Shown piece after piece: positions 1 through 10,448 of a stretch of 64,000 nucleotides of DNA. The stretch spans positions 20,753,856-20,817,855 of the forward strand of contig ML681971.1 in the NCBI GenBank assembly GCA_007922195.1. The letters are read 5' to 3'. This stretch comes from Podocnemis expansa (taxonomy: Eukaryota; Chordata; Testudines; Podocnemididae). The translations under genes and the position numbers were made by a program. Within the stretch, counting starts at the first letter, position 1. Each line of letters begins with the position of its first letter. A model generated the notes under the pieces. That model did not search any database and was not told the DNA's origin. It saw only the letters and a list, made by a program, of their open reading frames with translations.

Positions 1-2184
1 CAACATGAAACAAGTACAGGAATGCTTCACAGATAAATCTCTCATGTAATTTTCCAATTTGAAATGGTCCAACCAATGTCTTTAATCCATTCGAGATAGC
101 CCCACTAAAGAGTTTCTGCCGAGATGATGAACAAATAGTGGTCACATTTCAGTCACGAAATTGTACTACAACATCAACATCAACCTCGGTACCTCATATT
201 TCTGGGTGTTCTAAACAGGTCTTGACCTGGCAAGACAAATCATGGAAATAACTGTGATAATGTTTTTCTGTCAGAGAAGTGTAAATCAATGTTTCCATTT
301 TTGGTATTGCTCTAGGCAAACCAGATACACTTGTTGAATGAACTGGCATTTACAGATATCTAGAAGACTGAGAATTATCAACACTTGTCTCCAGTTGAGT
401 TTTCCAGGTGTATTACAACAAGCATTTGGTCAGGAGCATTTTATTTAATTTTCCTCTCCCTCACACATCCACTGTCCTCCATTTTATTTATACATTCCTC
501 ACCAGAGTTCTACAGCTGATCATAAGGATCTAATTTCACTGAGCAAAACAGATATTTTATGGCCTATTTTGAATAGGATATTTTACTTCCATTAAAAAGA
601 GTAAATTTTAAGTTATACTCCTGACTTGGCAAAGACTGACTGCAGACCATTCGTCATCTGTCATGTTAGTATTTTTTCCAATAGTCTCATTGGATTTGTC
701 TCAGACTTGCTCAATTAGTGTGTTTTGTTAAAACTATTTCTGCAATGGCCTTCTCTATGAATAATACATTATCAACATAGATTACTATTTCTTCAGCCTA
801 CTACCAACACCCAGTTATATCTAATTGAGATTGCATTTCCCATTTGTTGTTCAGCTAATTTTTTGCTATGCAATATTGGAAAAATCATTCTAGACTATTG
901 CACAGTTGCAGATGAAGGAATTTAAAACAAACTGAATAACCACCTTCCCAGACATCAGTCAACATAGGAATATTTTTCTGATGGTTAAAATTACTTCTTG
1001 GTTCATTTGCTGCATGGATTACATAGTGTTTGCTAGCTGGGGGGAAAACAACCTCATGAACATCTCTCCCTTGTTCTCACAGGTGAGCTTTGTGTGGACT
1101 GGAAAATTATCTTCACACCAAACGACTCCATCACTATAAGCCATGTCTGCAAATGTAGTAAAACTCTCCTTAAAACACTTTTATTAGACAGCTTCCTAAT
1201 CATTCATCTACCTGCCAAGTTTCCATACTGGACTTTTATAGCGTGGATATGCATTAACATCCCATGCAAAACAGCATCCTGGTTGCCAGCACTATCTGGG
1301 CACAAAAGGAGAGTTTATCTTGCATTTGTTTATAGGTGTTGAACTTACAAGCTCAACTGTTTGTTCTACTATACCATCAGGAATATTTTTTCCAGAACAA
1401 ATCCTTTCTACTGCACTCTTGCTCAGCGCACAAAGCTCCTCCACAACAATATTAGAAGGTTATCAGTTGACTCTAGAAATATCTTTACTGCTGGAGCGTT
1501 TAATACAAATATTATTTTATCTCACTTTCAAAGACAAATTTTAGACCCACTTTTTGTTCACTTATAACAATATCAATTACATATAAAAAAGCAAATACAA
1601 ACTAACGATTAAAAAACTTAATCTTGTCATATTTAAGGAACCAAGTGCATCTCCTCGCTGTCCTTATCTTTCATACAGTTTCAAGCAAGAGAAACTACAG
1701 GTCTCAGTGTGCAAAGTCCCATCTTTATAGGAACAGCCAGATCACTTGAGGCCATGCTCTCATTAAAAAGGAAAATGCCAGCCTTTAGGGTTTTTTCCAA
1801 CTTGACGAAAAAGAAAACTTTTGAAGCCTCACATTAAATCAGTTTTAAATTGGACTGGTCTTCAGTTTTATATCTCATTCATATATATATAATTTACATA
1901 CAAATGTATGCTGACCTCTGAAGGGCTTGCAGTTCAAATGCACAAATGCAAGGACATTTATGTTATGCCAGACCTCAAAAAAAAAAAAAAAAGTCTCTTA
2001 TACCTCAAGGCCAGCCCAAAAACTCAGGCCCCCTTAGGTCTGAGACAGTTCTCAATCTCTCTCCCCCCGCCACACACACACACTTTGGCCACCGATGTTT
2101 TCGGCAGTGCTTTCAGAAGCAGCTGGGGGGGTGGGAGGGGATATAACAGTGCTGAAAGTGTCAGAGCTACCAGCTATTTTTTTA

Positions 2185-2280
2185 GGCACCAGGGAACATC
2201 TGCGTCCCTGGCTGCCTTGGCACTGCTAGGCACCAGGGACAAAATCCTGGGTGCCACAGAGAGCTGGCACCCAGGATTTT
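2185..2280. repeat. two adjacent inverted repeats (hairpins)
   Basis: The first hairpin pairs GGCACCAGGGA (2185-2195) with TCCCTGGCTGCC (2205-2216), with one bulged base and a 9-nt loop. The second pairs AAAATCCTGGGTGCC (2241-2255) with GGCACCCAGGATTTT (2266-2280), a perfect 15-bp stem with a 10-nt loop. The motif GGCACCAGGGA recurs at 2229-2239. The stems are short for a microRNA precursor. A small foldback transposon is a plausible source, but I could not find its ends. Confidence 0.6.
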
Positions 2281-5065
2281 TTAAGCCCTGCATTTTGCCA
2301 TTGGATCTCAACCCGCAGTTCACAAGCCACCTGCAGCCCAAGAAGCACACAGCTGCAGCCCATGTGACAGCCTCAGACCCATACATGTAAGGCATGAACT
2401 GTCTGGATGCAGCCCACACAACACAGAGAGAGCTGTATATGTGATCCACAATGGTAAACAGGCCAAAAACCACATCATGCAGTGAGCTGGACGCCATCTA
2501 CATCCTCTTCAGTGAGCTACAAAGGAACACAAAGTGATGGGAGTCATTATTCAAATCCATTCATTTAAAATACAAATGCTAGCAAATTAAGAAAGAAAGA
2601 TTTTAAGCTTTATAGAGTTTGCAAGTTTTCTGTCTATTACATTTACATGACTCTAATCCCTTCGCATCACCTTTTAAGAAACGAAACTGATTTCTCTCAC
2701 ACTTTAGGAAACAGATCCCAAGTAGAGACATGGTATCCTCACAGGCAAGACATAGACAGGAATTAAAGAGACTTGGGTTTAAGTGCTGACTCAGTGATTT
2801 TTGGCTAATCTCTTCATAGCCCCATGTCTCACTTTCCCCATCTGAAAATGATCACGATCCTGACCTCCTTTCTTTGAACAGTGCTTTCAGATCAGCAGAT
2901 TAAAAGCACTACATAAGACCTAGGTACGTATTAAGATCAGCAGCCATGGTAAGCACCTTCTAAAACATTTCTCTCTCTCTTTCTCCTTCCCCCTGCCCGA
3001 CACACATGCCCTGTTCCTCATGATGCAAACAAACTGTCAAAACTACTCGACAAGGTTTCCCAACAAATCTTCATAACTTGCACTTGTGGCTCCTCACCCT
3101 TCTGGGTGGGGTGCTGTATGAAACTACAATGCCTCCTGACCACTGTGAAGTGCTCCCAATCCCTTTATGTCTTCACTGCCTATGGCGGGAGCACAGGGAA
3201 GCAAAATCATATCCAATTTCCACAAACAGCACAAGAATTTGGTCATTTCCTTCCCTAACGGGCTCCCTGGCAGCATCCACTCCTCATTATTGGCCCACAG
3301 TGCGGTGGGGTGCTCTGCAGTGACTGGCTCGGTTCCACTACATCCATCCTGAAGAAGCTTCACATGCACTAGCACTTTCTCTTCCTCCCTGCTGCCAATC
3401 CCCTGAACCACAGCAGGTCCTCTTCTTTGTAGGGGAATCCCACCAGCTGGCTGCAGGTCTCCCTAGCAACACAGGAAGCACTCCCGTGGAGGACAGCTCC
3501 TTAAGCGTGTGCATGTTCTAAGGATGCACGAGTCTTCTAAAAACCCTACTTTGAACTGAAATAAGCAATACAGACAGACCCATCCTCAAGAATAAAGATT
3601 TATTAGACAATATTTTTAACAAAATTTAAATTTGAGTTAACAATGGCTCTTTAAAGACAAGAGCATCTGCAAAATGCTGTTTTAAGCAAGTTAAGCTGCA
3701 GACCTGGGACTATTGTTAAGTTGACAACACAGACCTCAGTTAAGCAAATTTTGGATGTCCCTGCTAAGGCACTTTTAAATTCTTCACTGCTTTAACAGCT
3801 TTTTTCCACTTTCAACCAGCTTTTCATAAATACCAATCACTGGTTAAGTTACTGCACCCACCTGTTTATTCTTTGCTAAAATGTACTGGACCCTAAACAG
3901 TAAAGAGATTTATTTATGGCTATTCATTCTGCTGAAGATTCCTTACAGCAAATCAATGAGGTTAAGCTGGTTTCAGGATCTACATGTGGTTGAGAGAGAT
4001 GACATTTGTCAAGGATCGTCAAATTACGCCGCACTGGTGCCCTAACTAACAAGGATATAATCTGTGTATGAACAGCAACGTAGCAGCACAAGTCTGAATG
4101 AGATGGTATAAAAAACTGTGAAGCATGATACTTTGACAACTCGTGAGTGGTGAAGTACAGCACAAAACTGTCACAGAGTACCAGCCAAATAAATTAAAAA
4201 CCTTGGGATGCAAACAAAACCTAACAGGCCCTGTTAATTATAAACATTAATTGGACTGTCAAAACAAAACCTTTACCAGCCAGCTAACAGGAAATTCAAT
4301 ACTTTTAGAAAATCATTCACTGTTGATAACGTATTTCCCTAGCTAAATTCAGCAGCAAGATAAATCAAGTCCTAGTTGACTGACTATTCAGTGATAAATC
4401 TGAAAGGTAAATTACAGGATTATTTCTGCAAGTATGTCTTCTATATACGTAGAAGTAATACCATTTTCCTTATAAAAAATATCACAGGCATAACTTTTTT
4501 CAGCAATTAAATAGTGCTACTCTGTGTTTATGAAGATACATGAATAAGGAATTTTGAACAGATTCGTTATACAAGATTAGTTTAGGTTTTATTACAGGGC
4601 TCAGATTACACATGTACAAAACTTACATTTTTCATATCTAAATGAAGCTGGGTGATTTCACATAGATAAAATATAAGAATGCATTAATAATTTAATTTTA
4701 AAAATTGTTTAGATACTAAGTCAAAGTCTTGCTGCATTTCATCTAGAAGAGTCAATAATATCATCAGTCAAAAGAAGAGCAAGGACCATTGAATTATCTC
4801 AGAATATAGTATGTGCAAAACAGGAACCAATTTGCAAATATATAATTTAAACATCATTAAGTACTCAGTAGATAGGAATACAGTTAGTTTAGTACTGGAT
4901 AATACCTGCGCTCCACACTGTGATGATCTTAACCACTTTTAACTAAAAATTTCACAGTTTATCTTGAATTAAATACACTAAGGTCCTAATTCTGCAACTG
5001 TAGCTACAGAGGAAGACCGTTTCATCTGCATGGATCCAACTGGAGGATCAGGGCTTCGTTAATGT

Positions 5066-5306
5066 CAATGAAACATTAAAAGGGATAGCCGTGTTAGTCT
5101 AGTCCAGTGAAAAAACAACAAGGAGTTGTGTGGCACTTTAAGACTAACAGATTTATTTTCTGCATGAGCTTTCGTGGGAAAAGATCCCATTTCCTCAGAT
5201 GCATCTGAGGAAGTGGGATCTTCTCCCACGAAAGCTCAGGAAAAAATAAATCTGTTAGTCTTAAAGTGCCACACAACTCCTTGTTGTTTTTACAATGAAA
5301 CATTAA
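5066..5306. mobile_element. palindromic Penelope-like element insertion with 14-bp target duplication
   Basis: The insertion (5080-5292) is flanked on both sides by CAATGAAACATTAA (5066-5079 and 5293-5306), so it arrived in one event. It consists of a minus-oriented and a plus-oriented copy of the same element end, meeting at the perfect palindrome CCTCAGATGCATCTGAGG (5193-5210). The arms contain 'AGACTAACAGATTTATT', 'GCTTTCGTGGGA' and their complements, which I recognise from the terminal region of turtle Penelope-like retroelements. Inverted and tandem end structures are typical of that class. Each arm carries a hammerhead-like core (5205-5235 plus, 5168-5198 minus). A tRNA-derived SINE was considered, but no A or B box is visible. 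Confidence 0.75.
5205..5235 (+). ncRNA. hammerhead-ribozyme-like core in a Penelope end
   Basis: The sequence reads CTGAGGA, then one extra A, then a stem GUGGG/CCCAC closed by a short loop, then GAAAGC. This resembles the hammerhead core CUGANGA, stem II and GAAA. Penelope-like elements are known to carry hammerhead motifs in their terminal regions. The expected U-H cleavage position after a short stem III is not preserved here, because GCTCAGGA follows. I therefore call it hammerhead-like and probably inactive. A mirror copy lies on the minus strand at 5168-5198. Confidence 0.45.
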
Positions 5307-7009
5307 GCCATCATTTTCCCTGTAGTCAAAATCAACTGTGCTATTTTACTGTCATAGTAAAGGCGGATGCACTTTACTACCTACTCTCCACCTTTTTATT
5401 TTGTTAAAAAAAAAATTATGGAAACTAATCTCCTTTTGCTACTTTGTTTGCAAACAGAACAGACAAAACAAAAACCTAAGTAAATACATAGTGAAGCAAA
5501 ATGTTTGCACTAAATGACAAAGAATGGGATGTGATCTTACATAGTAGCCAAAATTAACAAAGCCAACAATGAAACTATATTCCAAAATACAGAGCTATCT
5601 CCAGTAATAAAAGTCAGGGACGGGTTGAAATAATTTTTAGATACATCTTTACAGTGGATTTTTTTTTAATTTTATCATCTTAAACTTGAAACACCTTACA
5701 CGGAAGAGCAGCAAGAGTATCTTAACTAGGGGGACAGCAATGAAGACTCTTTATAAAAACTTATCATCTTTGACTTTGAAAAAAATCAACATCTCATTAA
5801 TTTACTGTATGAAGATTAAAAAATTCAAAGGTTCCTCTTAAAGAATAAAAATACAATTAAAAATATTAACACAGGTCCTTAAACTTTACTTAGTTGAAGC
5901 TGCATTTTGTTCTCTCAAAAGCATGATTTTTTTTAACAAATACATTTGTTTGATACTTTATCAATCACCTACCTTTAATAAAGACTAAAGTCTTATTTTT
6001 CAAAGGCTCCTACTGTAAAGCACTCTAGAGCTGTAGTACGTACCAGTACATAAAGACAATCACAGTTTTAAAGGATGCAGTCCTTTTACTTAAACAAAAT
6101 GAAGTTATGGGGAGGCAGCTAAGGAAGATGTCCCTTAAATAACACCAAAAAGTTGTATTAAACAAGCACACTTAGAAGTTTTGTGGGAGTCAGGCCACAA
6201 TTACATGCTTGTGACTTCATTTCTGTAACACAAAGTGTGCTACAATATGCCTGTTCAGTCAAAAACAAAACCCAGACATAATTCATGTTTCCAAAGGTAT
6301 TAAATTCAGCAGTAAATGTGGGGGTTTAAAATCAACATGTTCTAAAAACAGGGGGTAGGGTAGTATTAATGGGTTTTCCTTCAGAAAGGAAAAGGGTGGA
6401 GTGGCCACAAATTGTACTACAAGAAATTAAGTACCACAGACAAAATACACTGACAAAAGTGGCTAGGGAGAATATAGGACATACAGTGGCACACTAATAT
6501 AGGAATACCCAGTTATGAGGCAAGTACAAGGATCACTATCTTAGACTGTCTGTACTGTGTCACTATAGGGCAAATGTAGTCTCCTTGCCTAAAATATTGG
6601 TAGGTGTCTAGAGAAAAAAAACTAATTTTCACATTTCCTGGTTGTAAATCTAAAAAGTATATTTTATTACTTGATTGTTATCTACAATAGGTATTTTGTT
6701 TTAAAGCTGTGCAGTTCACCTAAAAAACAAATGCCATTTCGGTTTCACAGTATAACGTTTGTAAGATATGCATTAATACGTTGCATTTGTCTCAAAATCA
6801 TGGTGTCATCCAAAAACTGACTTGGCTTACAGTGTGGCCTAATGGCATGAGACTGCTGTCCCATGAAACCAACTTTCTACAATAGATATGAATTGCTAAA
6901 AGCAATTTATAAGTAGCTTTCTTGTATTCTGGGCCAAATGACAAAAATGAGTTATGATTTGGCAAATAATGAAAAGGCAAAATTAGCTGAGTTCATTTTC
7001 TGTACTCAC

Positions 7010-7467
7010 CAGACAACACCAAAGGCTCCATATCCAATAGGTCTGTCCGGCTCAATATCCAGTTGCTGTTGTGGATGATGTGAGTGCTGATGATGGTGCG
7101 CTTTAACTGCAGCAGCTGCTGCAGCCTGTACCTGAGCAGGGGCCGCTGCAGCTGGTCCAGGGGCCTGACCCGGTGCCGGTGATGGGAAATATGGCTGTTG
7201 CTGCCCTGGGTTTAACATTGCCGCAGCCGCGGCCGCAGCTGCCGCAGCCGCAGCCGCCGAAGAGGCATGCTGCTGTACGGGATGTACCGCAGCAGCAGAG
7301 CCTGGATGCAAGTGATGTTGAGGGTGGTGGTGGTGATGGAGGTGAGGAGGGGGGAGGTGAGGAAGGTGGTGGTGATGGTGGTGGTGGTGACCTGCTGCAG
7401 CTGCAGACGTACCGCCATTGTAAGCCGCCATCATTTTTGCGTTGGCTGTTGTGCCACAAAGAGACAT
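7010..7467 (-). CDS. NLK: Nemo-like kinase, first coding exon (partial gene)
   Basis: This exon encodes residues 1 to about 153 of Nemo-like kinase, a proline-directed serine/threonine kinase of the MAPK-like branch that phosphorylates TCF/LEF factors and acts in non-canonical Wnt and TGF-beta/TAK1 signalling, mostly in the nucleus. The start is the ATG at 7467-7465, giving MSLCGTTANAKMMAAYNGG, which differs from the mammalian start only around residues 6-7. Visible in order are an eight-histidine run (residues 27-34), a His/Pro-rich stretch to about 55, a 13-alanine run (71-83), an Ala/Pro/Gln segment, a second His cluster (124-131), and the beginning of the kinase domain with the glycine-rich loop GYGAFGVV (145-152). 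The reading ends in a consensus donor, TCTG|GTGAGTA, so the last codon (Trp) is split. The remaining kinase exons lie outside the window. The low-complexity N-terminus is normal for this family. Confidence 0.97.
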
Positions 7468-7639
7468 TCAAAAAAATGCCCTTTGACTGGATAACAACTG
7501 GGTCAAGCTGTCATTTGGCCATAAAAAATGAAATCTGCTACGCTTCAAAAGAAGCCAGGTGTCATCGTTCGCGGCCCACCTTGAAAAGCATGGAGCTCAA
7601 CTAGCTTCACGTCTCCATCAAGCCAACCAACGCGGTCAA

Positions 7640-9330
7640 TCGTTCCACGCCTGCGTGAGCCTGTGCGCCCAAACCCTCCCTTCCCACCCCCCCGAGATCT
7701 TCGGCCGCCGCCGGCTACTAAAACTCCATCCTTGGGTCGCGGGGGGCCGTTCTGGGGTGCCGGTCTTTAGCGAGAAAAGGGTCACTCCCCTTCTCCCCGG
7801 GAAAAAGGCTTCCACGTCACCCCCCTGGAATAGCTGGAGAGGATTGAGGAGCCTACCCCTTCCATTCCCACATCCTCTAGGTCAAAACCTCCAGAGAGAC
7901 GCCCCCAGGCCTGCTACATCACCGCCCTGCCCGGACACCCCTCCAGCCCTAGAAACTGACTAACAACTTGGGTGCTTGTAACTTTGCCTGGCAGGAGGGC
8001 GAGGGGCGGCCGGCCCCGGCGCAGGGATGGGGGGGGGCAGGATGTGGGGCGGGGATGGAAGGGAAAAGTGACAAATGGAGGAGGGGGCGGGGAAGGAGAA
8101 TAAAGGGGGGAGCGAAGAGGCGGCAGGAGCCCCGGCCCCTCTGCGGCCGCCTCCCCGAGGCCCTGACAGCCTGACCCAGTGCGGGGCGGGGAAGGGGAAG
8201 GGGAAGGAGGGGGAGGGGCGAGGGTCTCCCGCCGAGCGTGTGCGGGAGGGGAGAGGATGCGGGGCGGCTCAGGCCCCCGCCGCGCGGCGCCGCTCCGCCC
8301 CCCGGCAGCCGCCGCCTCCTCCTCGGCCGCCCGACCCGCCGCTGCGGCCGCGACTCACCTCCTCCCGGAGCCCCAGAGCGGAGCGCACAGCGAGCGGGCG
8401 GGCACGCGCACCCGGCCTCCCCTCCCCACCACCACCCATGCGGGGCGCGTGCCCGACACCCGCCCGCAGCCAATCGGGCCCGGCCCAGCGGGCGCCGCGA
8501 GAGCCGCCCCCAGCCAATCACGGGGCAGAGCGCAGCCGAGCCGGCCCATCAGCGGCGGCCGCTGGAGGAACTCCGCGATGCAGACCCGCCTGCCCCGGCG
8601 CCGGCAGCCAATCCGCACGCGCCTTGCCGCCCCGGAGCCGGCGAGACCCCGCGAGATTCCCTCACCTCACACAACCCTCACCTCGAATGGCCGCACCTTC
8701 TGCACCTCACCGGCCAATCGCATCCCGGCGTTTCGCCCGACTGGCCAACCGGATCGCCCCGCCGCTAAAACCCACCCCCCCCACTTTTTCCTTCGCCCTT
8801 ACGCCACGCCCTGCCGCGCCCAATTAGCCAATGAGAAGGGGGTATTAAAAAAGGTCACCGGGTCACTAGAGCTTGAAGGCGGGGAGTCGTCCCGATTGAC
8901 AGCTCTTCTCACGAATGGCGGGCGTCCGTGGCGCGGTCCTTCTTCCAATGGTGACTGGAAACTGTCTCCGTGACGGACCAGGAAGCGGCTCGTGCCTCCT
9001 TCCGCGGAGGACAGGTGACCAATCAGAGGCGGCGAGGCGCGTGGCGAGCAGGCGAAGCAGCCAATCGGCAAGGCGGGAGAGGTAAGGCGGCGAAGCGGCT
9101 GCAGAAGAGGGGCGGCTGGGGCCGGGCAGCCCCGCCCCTTGCTGCGGGCTGCCTCGAGGCGGGTCTGCGCCCGCCGTCTGCCCCCCCCGGGGGGGCCCTG
9201 AGGGGCCGCGCGCCGAGCCGAGCCGAGCCCCGGGGCAGCCCCGCCACAGGCGCCCGGGCCTGGCTACCCCCGGGGCTCTCCAAACACCTGGCCCCTGCCG
9301 AGGCCGTCCAGTTCAGTAAAACCGACAGAG
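7640..9330. promoter_or_regulatory. NLK: CpG island, NLK promoter and 5' UTR region
   Basis: This is a long, strongly GC- and CpG-rich stretch immediately upstream of the NLK start codon, with GC boxes, E2F-like TTTCGCCC (about 8727) and many CpGs, in contrast with the AT-rich flanks. On the minus strand a strong splice donor, GAGGAG|GTGAGT, begins an intron at 8358. This suggests an upstream non-coding NLK exon. A possible acceptor (CTGCCAG) lies near 7970. On the plus strand a donor, GAG|GTAAGG, begins at 9082, suggesting a divergent transcript. The splice sites are seen; transcript structure is inferred. Segment 7468-7640, the immediate 5' UTR, is less GC-rich. Confidence 0.85.
8470..9065 (+). 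promoter_or_regulatory. array of nine same-orientation CCAAT boxes
   Basis: CCAAT occurs at 8470, 8514, 8608, 8714, 8820, 8828, 8945, 9019 and 9061, all on the plus strand, several with the extended NF-Y form CCAATCR or CCAATSR. I saw no ATTGG among them. Spacing is roughly 40 to 120 bp. A TATA-like TATTAAAA lies at 8843-8850. NF-Y works in either orientation, so the array could serve NLK (minus) and a divergent plus-strand transcript. Confidence 0.7.
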
Positions 9331-9334
9331 TCCT

Positions 9335-9595
9335 GTGACGAAGTGGGATCTTCTCCCACGAAAGCTCATGCGACAAATAAATCTGTTAGTCTTGAAGTGC
9401 CACAGGACTCCTTGGCTTGGTTTTGTTTCGTTTCTTTAAACACGTTTATTTGTCGCAGAAGCTTTCCTGGGGGAAAGCCCCGCTCCGTCTTCAGAGGGCC
9501 TGACGAAGAGGGATTTTCTCCCACGAAAGCTCCTGTGGTAAATTAACGTGTGAGTCTTGAAGTGGCACCGGGATTCCTTGCTTGTTGGGGTTCTT
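9335..9595. mobile_element. three Penelope-like element ends in alternating orientation
   Basis: Three copies of the same terminal unit lie next to the NLK CpG island: plus (about 9335-9420), minus (about 9436-9494) and plus (9495-9595). Each shows the stem phrase (GTGGGATCTTCTCCCACGAAAGC or a diverged form), then AAATAAATC or an equivalent, 'GTTAGTCTTGAAGTG' and a 'CCTTG' tail. The alternating order is expected for Penelope-like elements, which often integrate as inverted or tandem partial copies. Hammerhead-like cores are at 9335-9365 (plus, first C changed), 9461-9494 (minus) and 9500-9530 (plus, CTGACGA intact). Confidence 0.7.
9500..9530 (+). ncRNA. hammerhead-ribozyme-like core, best-preserved catalytic box
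   Basis: CTGACGA at 9500-9506 is a perfect match to the hammerhead box CUGANGA. It is followed by an extra A, an imperfect stem (GAGGG against CCCAC) and GAAAGC (9525-9530). The sequence after it, TCCTGTGG, could close a two-base stem III, but the cleavage-site U is not evident. A motif of this kind in Penelope ends is established. Activity of this copy is doubtful. Confidence 0.45.
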
Positions 9596-9665
9596 ACTGG
9601 CATTTTTTAAAAACAGGCTTTTATCTTGTGGGTTGGTGACCCCACCACCAATAAGCCCTCATCCC

Positions 9666-9941
9666 TAGGGTTACCAGATAGGAAAGCATGGAAAGGAGGA
9701 CAGGGCAGTACAAAAAGGAGGACACATGGAGAAAATGTAGTATTAACATAATATTCTGTTTTTAGGGGCCCTGGAATGCTTCTGCCTAAACATAGGGTGT
9801 TCTAGGGTATTCTGGCGTACTTTAAACCCTGTAAATAAAAAGCCAGACATAATCACATACTTTTAAACTGCCTGCCAGATGGAGGACATGAAGGTAAAAA
9901 GGAGGACATGTCCTCTTTTTGCCTGACATCTGGTAACCCGA
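9666..9941. mobile_element. hAT miniature (MITE) with perfect 8-bp target duplication
   Basis: The terminal repeats are TAGGGTTACCAGAT and, at the other end, its inverse ATCTGGTAACCCGA. The flanks are CTCATCCC on both sides (9658-9665 and 9942-9949), the 8-bp duplication typical of hAT elements. The 276-bp interior has no coding capacity and contains repeated 'AAAGGAGGACA' phrases. A sister copy is at 10135-10389. Confidence 0.85.
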
Positions 9942-10008
9942 CTCATCCCAAATCTCTGAGAGGCAGTAGCTATGTCTGTTGCGACAGCACTGGATCATGA
10001 GTACAAGA

Positions 10009-10448
10009 CAGTGCTTCTCGGCCACTGTGTCAGGCCACATTACATCGTTGCTACACAGCATTGTGTGTCACAGAGAGCCAGCAAGATGGCTGGATTCAGG
10101 GGGCGGGAGCTGGTGCTAGTGGGTCCTGTGGGGACAGGTTTACCAGATACCAAAGCATGGAAAGGAGGACACATGGAGAAAATGCAGTATTAATGTAATA
10201 TTCTGTTTCTAGGGGGCCCTGGAGCACTTCCCCTTAAAAATAGGGTGTTCCAGGCATTCCAGCATATTTTAACCCCTGTAAGTAAAAAGCCAGACAAAAA
10301 TCACATATTTTTAAGATGCCTGCCAGATGGAGGATGTGAAAGTAAAAAGGAGGACATGTCCTCCTCTTGCCTGACATCTGGTAACCCTGAGTAGGGAAAC
10401 ACTATGCTGCCACAAGTGTGGTGACCCACAAAAGGTTGAGAACCACAG
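10009..10448. mobile_element. hAT-like miniature interrupted by a second miniature
   Basis: The left end CAGTGCTTCTCGGCCA and right end GGTTGAGAACCACAG are inverted versions of the 'CAGTGGTTCTCAACC' terminus common in hAT miniatures. The unit is split by the element at 10135-10389. No clear outer target duplication is visible, so the exact ends are uncertain. Confidence 0.6.
10135..10389. mobile_element. hAT miniature, sister of 9666-9941
   Basis: The ends are CAGGTTTACCAGAT and ATCTGGTAACCCTG. The interior is clearly homologous to 9666-9941, sharing 'AAAGCATGGAAAGGAGGACA' and 'GCCTGCCAGATGGAGGA'. The flanking octamers TGTGGGGA (10127-10134) and AGTAGGGA (10390-10397) match at six of eight positions, so the copy is older or mutated. 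It is nested in the miniature at 10009-10448. Confidence 0.8.

Larger units (their letters stand above)
1..7009 (-). other. NLK: NLK intron 1 (5' part)
   Basis: This is inferred to be intron 1 of NLK because it lies directly downstream (minus strand) of the exon 1 splice donor at 7009-7008. It is AT-rich. I see no exon-like segment in it. It holds a two-hairpin element at 2185-2280 and an inverted Penelope-like insertion at 5080-5292. The rest (1-2180, 2290-5065, 5310-7005) is ordinary intronic sequence with short A or T runs, for example an A-run at 1978-1992, and nothing else I can name. Confidence 0.85.

Noticed and set aside
2241..2280. microRNA precursor
   Set aside because: The 15-bp stem is too short for a usual pre-miRNA hairpin.
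5082..5292. tRNA-derived SINE
   Set aside because: No A or B box; the termini, inverted arrangement and hammerhead-like core fit a Penelope-like element better.
7173..7604. Plus-strand frames rich in Gly, Val and Gln opposite NLK exon 1
   Set aside because: They are the antisense shadow of the His- and Ala-coding repeats of NLK.
8075..8973. Long overlapping plus-strand frames (up to 264 aa) in the CpG island
   Set aside because: Composition-driven: Arg/Pro/Ala-rich in all frames, no domain, and they overlap the promoter array.
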